The notes under the pieces were generated by a model, which ran no database searches, had not been told where the DNA came from, and worked only from the letters and a program-made list of their open reading frames with translations. 64,000 nt of DNA from NCBI RefSeq assembly GCF_021018805.1, contig NC_086259.1, forward strand, positions 2,480,001-2,544,000, written 5' to 3'. Position numbers and translations under genes: made by a program. Source of the stretch: Prinia subflava (lineage: Eukaryota; Chordata; Aves; Passeriformes; Cisticolidae). This document shows positions 27,401 to 38,500 of this stretch, one piece after another; the first letter of the stretch is position 1, and the number at the start of each line of letters is the position of its first letter.

Positions 27401-28767
27401 ATTTTCTCTTTTGTTTCTGCACATATTTAAGTATATATATTGTAAAGATCAGATGGTGCAATTAAGACCAGGATTCAGAATGCTAGGGCCTAAATAAAAA
27501 TATCAGTAGATGAAGGCCACTGTCCAATAACTTGGTTAGAAAGCTGAGTAATAATGAGGATATTTGTGTTTCGTGATAAAATTAGCTATTTAGTATTTTG
27601 TGTTTTAGAACACAAATGTGTATATATACATTTCTTAAAAGTATAAATCATATTTCTGTTCTTACATGATTATCATGCTAGGGAATCTTGAAAAGGGAGG
27701 AGAAGCCTTTTCCTATTAACACTGGGAAAATAATTAAGCAGACTAGAAGAGTATGTCAGGAATTTCCTATTTAGAGATAAGTGTTCTTTTCCTTTGATGG
27801 CAGACAGGATTCCAATATGCTTTTAATAAAAGCAAGTGGATGAAATTTTATACATTTAATTTTACAAAATTTGTAAATGAGAGCGGATCCCAGGAGGAGA
27901 AGTGGCAGTCAAGAAAAAAAAAACAAACCTAAGACTTCAGTATAGAAACACATGAAAATTACCATTTGCCAGCCCTGTGCATAGATTCCGTTGCTATTTG
28001 GCATTTTTTCTGAGTAGCAGAAAGCAGAAAAGGGACAGGCTCTTAGCAGTGGTGTCACTTCTCCTGGGTCAGTGGATTCAGCACAGTGATGTGAGCAACT
28101 GTGTATGAAAGTACAACCAGGCCAGCCTTTCCAAGCCTGGCTGAAATTGGTACTTTTCCCACCCTTGCCCCAAGTACAATCCAAGTATTTAAGGAGCGTG
28201 CCAAATCTTTGTGTAGTATGCAGCTTTGGAATGCACCCTGCTTCTGACATCCCAGGCTAACAGGGTTTAACTAATGGAATTTAGAGCAGGGAAGATGTGA
28301 GGATGCTTCCACACATGATGAATTGTGTGGATGACAAGACGACTTCTTAAAAATCTTTTTGTAATCTGGTTCCTTGATGCTAATTCATTTGCGGGGAGAT
28401 TGTGTTCTTTTCCCCTTATCCCGTTTTCCAAAGAATTTTAGCCTTAATTGATTGAGTATTCCATTTGCCTTTCTTCTTTCCCTTCAGGTCACTTTTGAGT
28501 CGACTGATCAATGAGGAGCTAGAGCCTCCTCTGTGTGTCTGAGGGGGAGATGAAGCCATTTTTTCCTCTTCTTTGCTCCTCTGCCTGGTTGGCTGCCAGT
28601 GAGCTCCCTGGCACAGACTGCCCAGCTCGGGGTCTGTGGCTGTGCTCAGCTGGCGTGCTGGACAAATGGGCACTGGGAGATGTGCCAGGGGCTGAGCTGA
28701 GATGGAGATGTCACAGTACTGTGCAGGAATGAGGAATGTGGAAGCACATGTGCAGGAGGACAGGGAT

Positions 28768-29562
28768 CATCGAATCACTCCACTCTCTCACTCAAAGCTG
28801 CATCTGAATTTAGACTGAGTTGTTTAGAGTATCAATTGGCCAAGTCTTAAAAACTTGAGAGGTGGGACTGTCTACAACTTGTTTGTGTGAAGTGTTCGAT
28901 TATTTGTCTTCATAAAAAATTCTTCTCTATATCCAGTCATAAACAGCTGTTTCAGTTTATGAATTGACTTCTCATTCTTCTTCCAGGCAACCTTAATAAA
29001 GGGTCTGGCTCCATCTTCTCAATAAACTCTCTCTTAAGTCTTCTTATTCCAAGAAAAAGAACCCTCATGTTCTCCTCATGTAGGTCATGTGCTGCCACCC
29101 CATGACCATCTTGTTGACTTTTTCCTGGATTCAAGTGTTTCCAAGCTTTTCTTGTACTGGGTGACCCAAACATGCAGGATTGTAGATGTGGGCTGAGTTA
29201 AGAGGAGTAGCTGCTTCCCTTGGTGGGTTGGTTTACAGTGATTTACTGTTTTGCTGTAGGTACAACCCCTGGGTGACAGGGTGCAGTGCTGGAACCTGGA
29301 TAACCTGCAGGCTCTCTGTGGTTCCATCAGTGCTGCTGACCCCAGCCCAGGCACAGGGCTTTGCACTTGTCCTTCAAGAGCTCCATGGAGTTCCTCTTGT
29401 GTCACCTGCCAGGTCTTTCCCTCTGCCCTGCTCAGGGTGGTGCCATCTGCAGACTTGGTGAGGGGGCTGTGTGTCTCACCCCCGAGGTCCCTGAGACACC
29501 CATTAAAAAGGCTAAGCCCCAGGGCAGATTCCCGAGGGACTCTATGGCCTCTGGGCAGTTTT
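28768..29562 (-). mobile_element. CR1 LINE fragment, antisense, older copy
   Basis: Read on the + strand this is the complement of a CR1 3' region. It begins with ATCATCGAATCA, a decayed 3' terminal repeat. It then has the AAAAAATTCTTCTCTATATCCAG block, the GGTCTGGCTCCATCTTCTC block and GTGCTGCCACCCCATGACC, and ends near a CCCGAGGGACTC block that corresponds to the CR1 segment upstream of the tail. All reading frames are interrupted, so the copy is older than the one near 12.1 kb. Boundaries are approximate. Confidence 0.85.
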
Positions 29563-30506
29563 CTGGATTTGGGAATATGATGTTGAGGGATTTTAGGAGA
29601 AGAAAGTTACTGGGATATTGCAGAGGCTGATGAAGGACAAGAATCTTAAGGCATCAGGTATCTCAGAGAATGGTCCATTGATTATGGATGAATTTCTGAA
29701 GAGTTAAAGGGACAAGAAAAATCCTTTAATGGTCGACTTTACTTAGAATAATTTTTTTTAAGATTAGAAAAACCTTTATGTGGAAAAAAAACAAGATGGC
29801 AACAGTTCTTGTTATAAAAGGAGTGTGTGTATTTTCCTGGAAGTTGGGTAGCTATTGTGACACTGAAATTCAGAGAACTGTAACAATTACACATTCTCAC
29901 CCATACGGAGAATAGGGCATAATTTTCCATCTCCAAACCACTTTTCTGGATACTAGTTAATTAAATGTCCCTTCTTACTTCATTTTATCTTTCAGACTAG
30001 GGTTTTCTGATTGATGGCATTGCTTACATGTGTTTGCATAGTAAAATGGTGCATGCTCAAATAGGCCTCAATATTGCCAGTCTGACTTGGAGGAATTGCT
30101 CCTGCCCACAGGAATCATCCTCCCAACTTCAAGGACTTCATTTGCCTGGGTGGCAGCTGCAGCGTTGGGATTTAATGTGTGTGTCTGCCTCCCATTACAC
30201 ATTCAGCTTTCAGCAACCTGAGCGCAGCTCCAGCTCTATTACACAGGACAAATTGGGCACCAAGAAACGCTTAATTTATTTTTTCCCCATGATAAAGCAA
30301 AAATTAGTTAAAAATCATATATGCATCTTGCTGAAATCCTTAAGGTAACGTGTAAGATAGGGAGTCAGTGATTAAGTTAGTTAAAGAGGTAACGACTTCA
30401 AAGAATCCCTAAAATGAACACCAGCGATAGCCGGAGTACAGAACTGAGCTGGGGAGGAGTGGCCGGGGAGCGCAGCGGGGCTGTGCTGCAGCATCCCTGG
30501 GAGGGG

Positions 30507-30873
30507 CAGATCCTGCTGGAGCGGGAGACAAGGGAAGGGAAGGGCAGATCCCGGTGAAACGGGAACCAAGGGGAGGGAAGGGGCAGATCCCGGTGAAACG
30601 GGAGCCAAGGGAAGGGAAGGGCAGATCCCGGTGAAACGGGAACCAAGGGAAGGGAAGGGCAGATCCCGGTGAAACGGGAACCAAGGGAAGGGAAGGGCAG
30701 ATCCCGGTGAAACGGGAGCCAAGGGAAGAGAAGGGCAGATCCCGGTGAAACGGGAGCCAAGGGGAGGGAAGGGGCAGATCCCGGTGAAACGGGAGCCAAG
30801 GGAAGGGAAGAGCAGATCCCGGTGAAACGGGAGCCAAGGGGAGGGAAGGGGCAGATCCTGCTGGAATGGGATC
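30507..30873. repeat. 38/39-bp CpG-containing minisatellite, ten copies
   Basis: Copies begin with CAGATCC at 30507, 30545, 30584, 30622, 30660, 30698, 30736, 30775, 30813 and 30852, so the period is 38 with three 39-bp steps. The inner copies carry TCCCGGTGAAACGGGA, a 5-bp inverted repeat (TCCCG/CGGGA) around a 6-base loop with two CpG. Each copy ends in an AAGGGAAGGG-like purine run, the apparent seed of the adjoining AAGGG array. The first and last copies are the most diverged. The long - strand frames across it are repeat shadows. Confidence 0.97.
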
Positions 30874-31052
30874 GAAGGGAAGGGGAAGGGGAAGGGGAAG
30901 GGGAAGGGGAAGGGGAAGGGGAAGGGAAGGGAAGGGAAGGGAAGGGAAGGGAAGGGAAGGGAAGGGAAGGGAAGGGAAGGGAAGGGAAGGGAAGGGAAGG
31001 GAAGGGAAGGGAAGGGAAGGGAAGGGAAGGGAAGGGAAGGGAAGGGAAGGGG
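30874..31052. repeat. (GGGGAA)7 then (GGGAA)25 simple repeat
   Basis: Continuous with the 38-bp minisatellite. Seven GGGGAA hexamers (30882-30923) pass into about 25 perfect GGGAA pentamers up to 31052. The + (sense) strand is pure purine and G-rich. The pentamer is a rotation of AAGGG. Confidence 0.98.
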
Positions 31053-31165
31053 CAGGTGCCTGCTCCCCCTGGCGCCGGCCCCGCTCCGCTCCCGGTGCCA
31101 GCAGCGCTCCCTTGTCCCACGTTATCTTTTTAGCCGTGGGACGATTTCTTGCTCTCGAGGGAGGG
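31053..31165. other. CpG-rich flank of the AAGGG array
   Basis: About ten CpG in 110 bases, including GGCGCCGG and CCCCGCTCCGCTCCCGG, directly after the last pentamer. The density is far above the surrounding intron. No gene start is evident. Confidence 0.7.
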
Positions 31166-32334
31166 GAAGGTGGGAACGCCTCTCAAATCAAACACTCGCT
31201 CTCCTGCAGCCGAGGCTGGCGTTTGCTCAGGGCCCCCTCTCCAGAGGAGGATTCCTCTTGCAATTGGCTCTGTAGGAAGCGCTTCCCGAAATAGTCACCG
31301 ATTTCCTGTAGTGTTCTGCAAAACCCTTCGTGCGACCCAACCAAACCACTTTTGAAAGTCTTGTGTCCATTCGAGGGACTGCTGACTGAGCATATTCATT
31401 CTTTTGTGCCAGGTCAACACCAATGGTCCATACAAAATACAATTACTCGTTTTTTCCTGTGTAGAATATATCTGTGTGTGCACACCAGGAGTTTTCTATG
31501 CAGAAAACTGCCCTGCCAACACTACATATACCTTTGTAGGACTGTAGTTTAAATAAGTAAATATATTCATATAGCTACATTTATATCCAGTACTTAGTAA
31601 TTATTTTGATGAATTTATGAGTCCTTAAGTGTTACTCATTTTCTTTTTTTCTGTAGCTTGCATGTTTTTTAAATATACCAGTGCATTAGACTGTAGACTG
31701 TTTGCTTTTCTTACAAACGCAGCTTGTTTACGCAAGAAAACGCAGTTTTCTTACAAACCAAGTATCAAATGTCCAAGTAACCATGAATATGTGTTGGGGG
31801 GACAGCTGGTGTTTCTAAACAACTCTTTTTAATATGACTTTATTTCTTTGCCTTCAATTAATAGGTTTTTTTTTCCTAAGAATTTCTGTTATTGGTGCTA
31901 TACCAATAGGCTAAAGGATGCTACAGAACGCTTTGGGCTGCACCCTCACACACTCGACACTGAAATTCATCTGCACTAATGCTTCTGAAAATAAAGGAGT
32001 TGTTTTCTCTTGTGTAGAACAACTGAGAACTCAGGTTTCTCATACTCTGATATGCCTCAATTTAATGTGCCAGGCTAAACTTCAGTTAAGTTCTTAAATG
32101 CTTTCAAGTGTTAAAGAAATTCTCTGATTCCTCTTTTAAACTTGTAAAGTCAAGTTGCACCCTTTTCAGGGGATCATGAATGTGTCACCAAAGCCACATA
32201 AATAAACTCACGGATTTTTGTATTCAGGAAAACAAAGTTGTGATGTAAAGTCCTTTAGAGCTTTTTTGTGTTTTGGGTTTTTTTTTTTTTAGGGGGGTAA
32301 GCTAACTCTGTTTTGTTTTGTTTTTTTGCTTTAG

Positions 32335-32465
32335 CTAAAAAACTAGGAATTACTGATGTGCCAGCTGAGGTCGTTACTTTTATTTCCCATGCAACACAGA
32401 ACAGATTAAGAACAGTGATAGAGAAAGTGACAGTGATAACCCAGCACCGGATGGAGTCGTACAAA
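32335..32465 (+). CDS. TAF4B: TAF4B coding exon 4 of 6 (histone-fold helix and C-terminal extension)
   Basis: The exon is 131 nt long. With the carried G it begins AKKLGITDVPAEVV, then FISHATQNRL, and ends TQHRMESYK on a complete codon. FISHATQNRL matches the SHATQQRL word of TAF4. QHRM before a final YK resembles TAF4B. The segment completes the histone fold that pairs with TAF12. The acceptor is a T-rich tract ending TTTAG at 32334 and the donor GTAAGT at 32466 is near-consensus. The exon follows an 18.2-kb intron. A second polypyrimidine-AG lies 42 nt upstream of the acceptor. A CpG-rich segment starts about 25 nt after the donor and then becomes a long CAGCC/CAGCA array. The frame stays open through that intron to 33566 (see findings). 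Confidence 0.97.
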
Positions 32466-32487
32466 GTAAGTGTGCCCAGAATGGGTT

Positions 32488-32545
32488 TGTGTTCCTGCGC
32501 GCCGCGGGGCCGGCACGGCCGTGGGGCTCGGCACGGCTCGGCATG
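32488..32545. other. CpG-dense segment just after the exon 4 donor
   Basis: About eleven CpG in 58 bases, starting some 22 bases after the 5' splice site (TGCGCGCCGCGGGGCCGG). It then becomes GGCTCGGCAC-type 10-mers that grade into the CAGCC/CAGCA array. It could be the ancestral GC-rich seed of the array. Confidence 0.75.
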
Positions 32546-33417
32546 GCTCGGTATGGTTCTGCACAGCACAGCCCAGCACAGCCCAGCCAAGCCCAGCCCA
32601 GCACAGCACAGCACAGCCCAGCCCAGCACAGCCCAGCCCAGCACAGCCCAGCCCAGCCCAGTCAGGGTGCCCAGCACAGCCCAGCACAGCCAGGGTGCCC
32701 AGCCCAGCACAGCCCAGCCCAGCACAGCCCAGCCCAGCACAGCCCAGCCCAGCACAGCCCAGCACAGCCCAGCCAAGCCCAGCCCAGCACAGCACAGCCC
32801 AGCCCAGCACAGCCCAGCCCAGCACAGCACAGCACAGCCCAGCCCAGCCCAGCCCAGCCCAGCCCAGTCCAGCCCAGCCCAGCCCAGCACAGCACAGCAC
32901 AGCTCAGCCAAGCCCAGCCCAGCACAGCCCAGCACAGCACAGTCAGGGTGCCCAGCACAGCCCAGCACAGCCCAGCACAGTCAGGGTGCCCAGCACAGCC
33001 CAGCACAGTCAGGGTGCCCAGCACAGCCCAGCAGAGTCAGGGTGCCCAGCACAGCCCAGCAGAGTCAGGGTGCCCAGCACAGCCCAGCACAGCCCAGCAC
33101 AGCCCAGCACAGTCAGGGTGCCCAGCACAGTCAGGGTGCCCAGCACAGCCCAGCACAGCCGCAGTGCCCAGCACAGCCCAGCACAGTCAGGGTGCCCAGC
33201 ACAGCCCAGCACAGCCCAGCACAGTCAGGGTGCCCAGCACAGCCCAGCACAGTCAGGGTGCCCAGCACAGTCAGGGTGCCCAGCACAGCCCAGCACAGCC
33301 GCAGTGCCCAGCACAGCCCAGCACAGTCAGGGTGCCCAGCACAGCCCAGCACAGCCCAGCACAGTCAGGGTGCCCAGCACAGCACAGCCCAGCACAGCCG
33401 CAGTGCCCAGCACAGCC
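32546..33417. repeat. CAGCC/CAGCA pentamer array with CAGGGTGCC interruptions
   Basis: About 870 bases built from CAGCC, CAGCA and occasional CAGCT or CAAGC pentamers, mostly as CCCAGCACAG 10-mers. About fifteen TCAGGGTGCC blocks occur, mainly in the right half, forming higher-order units of about 28 to 44 bases. A GCCGCAGTGCC variant occurs three times. No stop arises in any frame of either strand over long distances, giving overlapping false open frames. Confidence 0.97.
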
Positions 33418-33556
33418 AAGTTCTGGTTTGTGCTGCAGAGTTTCCCCGGACTGCCGGTTTGTCTGCCCAGCAAACATTGCTGGGATGGTGCATCTGCCTG
33501 CCAGCTCATCTTCCTCCTCAGCTGGGGGAAATTGGGTGCAGGATGGTTTCTTTCTT

Positions 33557-33784
33557 TCTGTGCTGAAGTGTCTGGCATGGGGCACGTGCTAAGCTATTCC
33601 TGCTCGTGGATTTGACAAGACTTGATTCCTGATAACTCCTTTTTTGTCCAGGGTATCCAGGAATTGAAATTCTGTGCTGAAGTGTCTGGCATGGGGCACA
33701 TGCTAAGCTATTCCTGCTCGTGGATTTGACAAGACTTGATTCCTGATAACTCCTTTTTTGTCCAGGTTATCGAGGAATTGAAAT
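33557..33784. repeat. 114-bp tandem duplication
   Basis: Copies 33557-33670 and 33671-33784 differ at about three positions by eye (for example CACGTGCT versus CACATGCT). Each contains CTCCTTTTTTGTCCAGG, which looks like a 3' splice site. The event looks recent. It lies 140 bases after the CAGCC array. Confidence 0.95.
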
Positions 33785-35443
33785 TGCTTGGGTATTTAGG
33801 AATCTATAGTAACTTTCCTGGATGTGTGAAATGTTAATATTTTACAAAAGCCACCAATTTATGCCTTAGCAACCAAAGAATTCAGCTGTAAATTCTTCAC
33901 TGTAATAAAACATGATTTTCTATTAAAAAAAATTAAAGGTAAAATGCTACTGATTCTTTTGTAAGTGATTGTATTCCTGGAGAAAACTGAAACAATTTTG
34001 ATATCTCAAACCAGGGGGAACTTTAAACAAAGATCTACTAAGCAGTTTGAAATTCAAATTAATCAATCATCTTTATTGATATAGTTGAAATATCTTTTCA
34101 AGTAGAAATCAGATGCTTGTTAGTTATTATAGTTGTTAAACTGGTGTCAAAGGAAGATGACAATTACTACTTGTGTGTTGTCTGAGCTGTGTTTAGATTT
34201 CTTTAGCATATATACACATTGAATAGCTCTGGTTTAGTTTGTTCCTTGGTTTTGTGCTGTGCTTTTTTGTATTCCTGGCATTCTAGTCAAACAGCTTTGG
34301 ACTGTGTTTTAGCTCACCTATTTCCCAAACCTGGGGATGCTGTGACCTGAGTCATGGTTGGACTAATTCTATTTGATATTTGTAAAAATAATCACCTCTG
34401 GGATCTGTGACTATAATCAACATCCTTGTGATAGAAAAAATGGATTAAAAAATAAAGGCCACTCTTCAGGTTATTACTTACACTTAGGTAATAATGACAT
34501 CTTTCATTGCAATCGATGGGTATCTTCTACTATATTGGATTAAAAGTAAAATATCCTTGTTTCTTGTCAGTATTCTTTACCATCTTCAGAAGTGTTAAAT
34601 CTCTCCTTCTTCCTCCCTAGGATGGTGTCTGAGAAGAAAACAGTTTGCTTAGTCCATGTTAAGCCAAAACAGTATTTAAAATAATGTCTTAGAAGATCCT
34701 TAGGAAAAAATTTCAATCAGAGACAACATTACAGTTGTCTCTGATGGAAATGTGGCATTGTTATTGTATTCTGTATTTTTCTTGGTTAGTGCTATTCTTT
34801 GATTTCATAGCATGGTAGTCAGAAAGGAAAACATTAAGTAGATAAATGGGATGAAAGCAATATGGATAACTTACTTTTCGGACTGACATCCTGAGTGTTT
34901 TCCATGTGGTTCATGCCATAAACTCTCCTGGGTGCTGTGTGCTAGGAAAACTTGCATGTTCTCAGTTGTCATAAGCTTCTGTTGTAATTGGAGTTAGAGG
35001 CTTATTTTCAACCGAGATACTAGCTTTAATGCTTTTATAATGCTGCATCTTGAGAAAGTCTGTTACTAGTTCAAGATTAGTACAAATGCAGGAATTATAG
35101 GTTATGAGCCTGGTTATAAACTATAGCTAGGGTTATTCAGTAATAAAGCTAAGCATTTTAGATGTTTTCCGTCATTAAGGCAGTTGGTTTTACCTTTTTT
35201 AACTCTTTCATGTATCTGGTGCTGATAAATCAATCCTTGTTTGTTTAAGAATTCTTAGTTACTAATTAAGTTCTCAGATTCTTGCTGCATTATTAACCAT
35301 AGGCTGGCTTCATTCCCCCAAGCCTGAAAAATAGTAATTTTCTTTTTATTATTAATACAATGGATAGATTTTATGTGTACCACCTACAGTCTGTAAGTGC
35401 ATGGTGTTGAGCAGGTGCCTGTTTTTCTGTCCCTGTCTTACAG

Positions 35444-35569
35444 GACGATGAATGGTACGAGCAGGCCACAGATGTCCGAGCACAGCTCAAGTTCTTCGAG
35501 CAGTTGGAGCGTTTAGAAAAGCAAAGGAAGGATGAACAGGAGAGGGAAATTTTGCTGAAGGCTGCCAAG
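35444..35569 (+). CDS. TAF4B: TAF4B coding exon 5 of 6 (charged helical region after the histone fold)
   Basis: The exon is 126 nt, exactly 42 codons, entering and leaving in phase 0. The product starts DDEWYEQATDVRAQLKF, continues LERLEKQRKDEQERE and ends LLKAAK. The heptad-like Leu and the dense Lys/Arg/Glu pattern predict a helix or coiled coil, as in the conserved C-terminal part of TAF4 proteins. The acceptor is TCTTACAG ending at 35443 and the donor is GTATCA at 35570. YEQATDVRAQLKFFEQ is nearly the TAF4 form, while LEKQRKD and LLKAAK fit TAF4B. The bird protein therefore keeps residues of both paralogues. The length and both phases match the neighbouring exons. Confidence 0.97.
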
Positions 35570-38500
35570 GTATCACTTTCACTGTTTTTTTAACTACTTA
35601 ACAATCCAGATCCTTCAAACAATGATTTAATTTTGTGATGTGTATTTTGTAGGCACATTTTGTTTCTTACAGCAGAAAGGTGCTGTTGGTGTGACACCAC
35701 CCCTTGGACTCGGGAGTCAGGCTCTGATCTGACTCCAGACCCAGCCTGAGATGCCTCTGTCTTTTCAACATACAGCTCCAAATGTCATCAGGTCTTGGGA
35801 ACACAGGAGACGGTGGCTGAGGCTTCCAAAATAATTCAGTGAAATGATTTGTACAGTTGCCTTTGAAATTTAGTAGGTGCCAAGGTTTCTGTGCCACTGG
35901 AGAATCAGAGCTGACACTTCTGGTCTTTAAACAAATTCAAAAAATTCTGATGAGTTTTTTTAGAGGCTTTTTACTTCTTAGGTTTTTAGACTTTGTTTTT
36001 AAGTTCATTTGTTCAGTTTTGTTCATCTGTTCCCTTCATTTGACTGTGTTCCAGCTGCTTGTCTGTGGCTGCAGTATTTGACTGACTTGTGCCTGTCTCC
36101 AGTTCACTGTCAGTTCTCAGGACATGTTCCTTTATAACTTTAATTCCAGGACTGAGTGTTCAGAGGTGCACTAGAACAAGCTCAGATAATAGTGTTTCAA
36201 GAGCACACAGGGATAGATAACTCCTGCTTGTAACTGTAAATTTAATCATATATATCGTATCTAGCTACAAAGAAGTTTATCCCTTAGTTATCCCATTTTT
36301 AATTGTATCTGAATCTTCATTGAATTCTTTATTGTATATTCTGAAGAAATTATACAGAACAACTCAATTGTAACACAGCCTCCTGATTTTATTCCATTAA
36401 TGTTCACAAATTAAGAATTTTTTTTAAAAATCCCAAACCAAAGCCTTGCTTACTTAGAAATCTATTTCTCAGGCTACTTTAATCTATCCTGTTTGTACTC
36501 TTAATTTATAATTGTTCACATTATTAAATATTCCGCAAATTTTTAAACAACATAGATACCCTTTAAATGTTTTGATGAAAACACAATTGCTGTTTTCCTT
36601 CTTAATTCTTACTTATTAAAAATAAAGAAATGCTTATTTATTTTTATCCTGTTTTCTCCATTCAGTGACTACATCTTGGTGAATAATTTTCTGTGTATCC
36701 TGCTGCTTGTTTGCTACACTGGTCATTTTTTAATGGACATTGAGAAAAATGCAGTAGCTCATAGTCCTTAGTTCAGAAATGTTTCCCTTATGCAGGCTGG
36801 TCTGAGGTTGGCTTAGAGAAGCTCCTGGTGTTCCTTCCAAACTGAATTCCTTCATGAATTGATATTCTGTATTTTGGACAGGAGTTTTTTGTTGTTGTTT
36901 TAGTCTTGGATAATATAAAGTCCTGTGAAATCTCAATTCAGGAAATAAATACAAATCATCAAGTTTGATTCCTACAAAATACAGCAAGAGGAAATTAAAG
37001 AATTCTACAACAAAAAAAAAAGTTTTTAAATCCCCTCATTAATTTGAAAAAAAAACCCTTAATGAAATTACTGAATGCATTCTTCATCTTCATAACCAGG
37101 AGACAGCTCAGAAGAAATCCATGGTATGCTATAAAAATATATGAAGGTGAAAATAAATGAAGGTGTTAAAAATCCCAAGCCAAAGCAGGGAGCAGCCATC
37201 AGCAGTGCTGATTTATCAGTGTTAATGTTTAGAGAGAGAAGCAGAAGCCGCTGTGGACCCCTTGGAAGGTGCTTATGCAATGCTGTGATCTGGGTGTAAA
37301 TGCCAGTTTGGAACTGAGCTGCTTTGTTGAGCTGGTGCTCCCAGCTGTTCTGATGGCTGGGTGATCTGTTGCAAGGCTTACACAGGACATGGGTTGGCAA
37401 AATATGGTCAGATTACAGTTTTTTATTCTAAATAATAGATTTTACATTATTTTCTTAGATTCTCTGGTGCTGCTCAAATGCAAAAGCACCTGTATGTGAA
37501 CAGCGATACTTGTTGAGGTCTTTATTCTGAATTCCTGTGCTGATTCCTTACCCAGGATTTTGGTTTTTTCTGTTTTTTATGAACATGCCTTGTTGTCTGA
37601 GGAGATCTCAGCCCTTGTGGGAAGGATGCAGTCATTGTAATGACACAGTAATGAAAAGGACACAGTTCAGATCTGCCCCAGCTGCCTGGTGAAGTGATAC
37701 CTGCCAGTACCCACTTCTCTCTGCCTGTGATATTTGTGTCCTCAAAGGGGGAGATGCTTAAGCTGCCTCTGGAGACTCAAATATCCACCATGTAAAGGCA
37801 GTGTTCCCCCAGTCATGGCACCTTTGTCACCTTGACAGTGTTGTCTTTAAAACAGAAAAAACTTCAGAATTTAAAGTGAAATTTCTTTTTCCTTGCTTAA
37901 ATCTAAAAATCATATATATTTATAATTGCAACTTCTTAATGTGCCTTTAGATAAACAGCCTGATCTTTTATCTTGGAAGTGTTTTGACAGGTGATTGTGC
38001 AGGATGTTTTTAAGGCTACTCAGCAGAACCATTTCAGTGAAAGTTTCAAAGCTTCCTGCTGTTGGTATCTCACCTACTGGCTCATATGGAAGAGCATCAA
38101 AAAGCTGAACTTGCACAGTGAAAATTCTTCTTTAATTATTTCCCCTTTGGAGCCTTGTTAACAGCCAAAGTCCAGGTTTTGATGAAGAATAAGATAGTGA
38201 AAGAAATGTTTTGGGTATTGAACCAGATGGTGTTAAATAATCTATTTAGTAACAGGATAATCGATGGAGAAGATAATGAAAAATGAAGGAATAGGTTGAA
38301 ATTAAAGGGGAGGCAGCATGACTCTTTGGGAAGCCTTGAAACTGATCTGGTAATTCAGCATTACAGTTCAGTAAAGGGTTTAAAAAAAACCAAATGGAAA
38401 TGATGGCCAAAGAGAGTGTCAGGTTTGCAGATTCTTGTTGTTTTGGGTGGTGGGTGGATTTCTTTAGGAGGAGAAAGGAGAATATTTGACCCAAGTGCTC

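Larger units (their letters stand above)
14099..32334 (+). other. TAF4B intron, 18.2 kb
   Basis: Long AT-rich intron interrupting the histone fold between coding exons 3 and 4. It holds an ancient SINE-like relic (about 14318-14455), a GC-rich patch (about 24150-24430), an antisense CR1 tail (about 28768-29562), a 38-bp minisatellite joined to an AAGGG array (30507-31052) and a CpG-rich flank. Between these I see no supported gene. The largest open frames there, about 130 to 160 codons, have no recognisable domain. Confidence 0.75.
32466..35443 (+). other. TAF4B intron, 3.0 kb, one third tandem repeat
   Basis: Phase-0 intron. The first 950 bases are a CpG-rich start followed by a CAGCC/CAGCA array, then a unique stretch and a 114-bp direct duplication. 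From about 33785 to the acceptor it is ordinary AT-rich intron. A cryptic acceptor-like tract (CTCCTTCTTCCTCCCTAG) ends at 34620; spliced from exon 4 it would give only three residues before a stop. Confidence 0.8.

Noticed and set aside
28488..28560. Possible alternative exon after a strong acceptor (TTCTTTCCCTTCAG) reading SLLSRLINEELEPPLCV then stop
   Set aside because: Spliced in phase from exon 3 it would read only two residues before a stop. The 17-residue reading is in another frame, and I do not recognise the peptide.
30398..31294. Pro/Ser-rich 240-codon - strand frame and Gly/Arg/Glu-rich + strand frames
   Set aside because: These are shadows of the 38-bp minisatellite and the GGGAA array.
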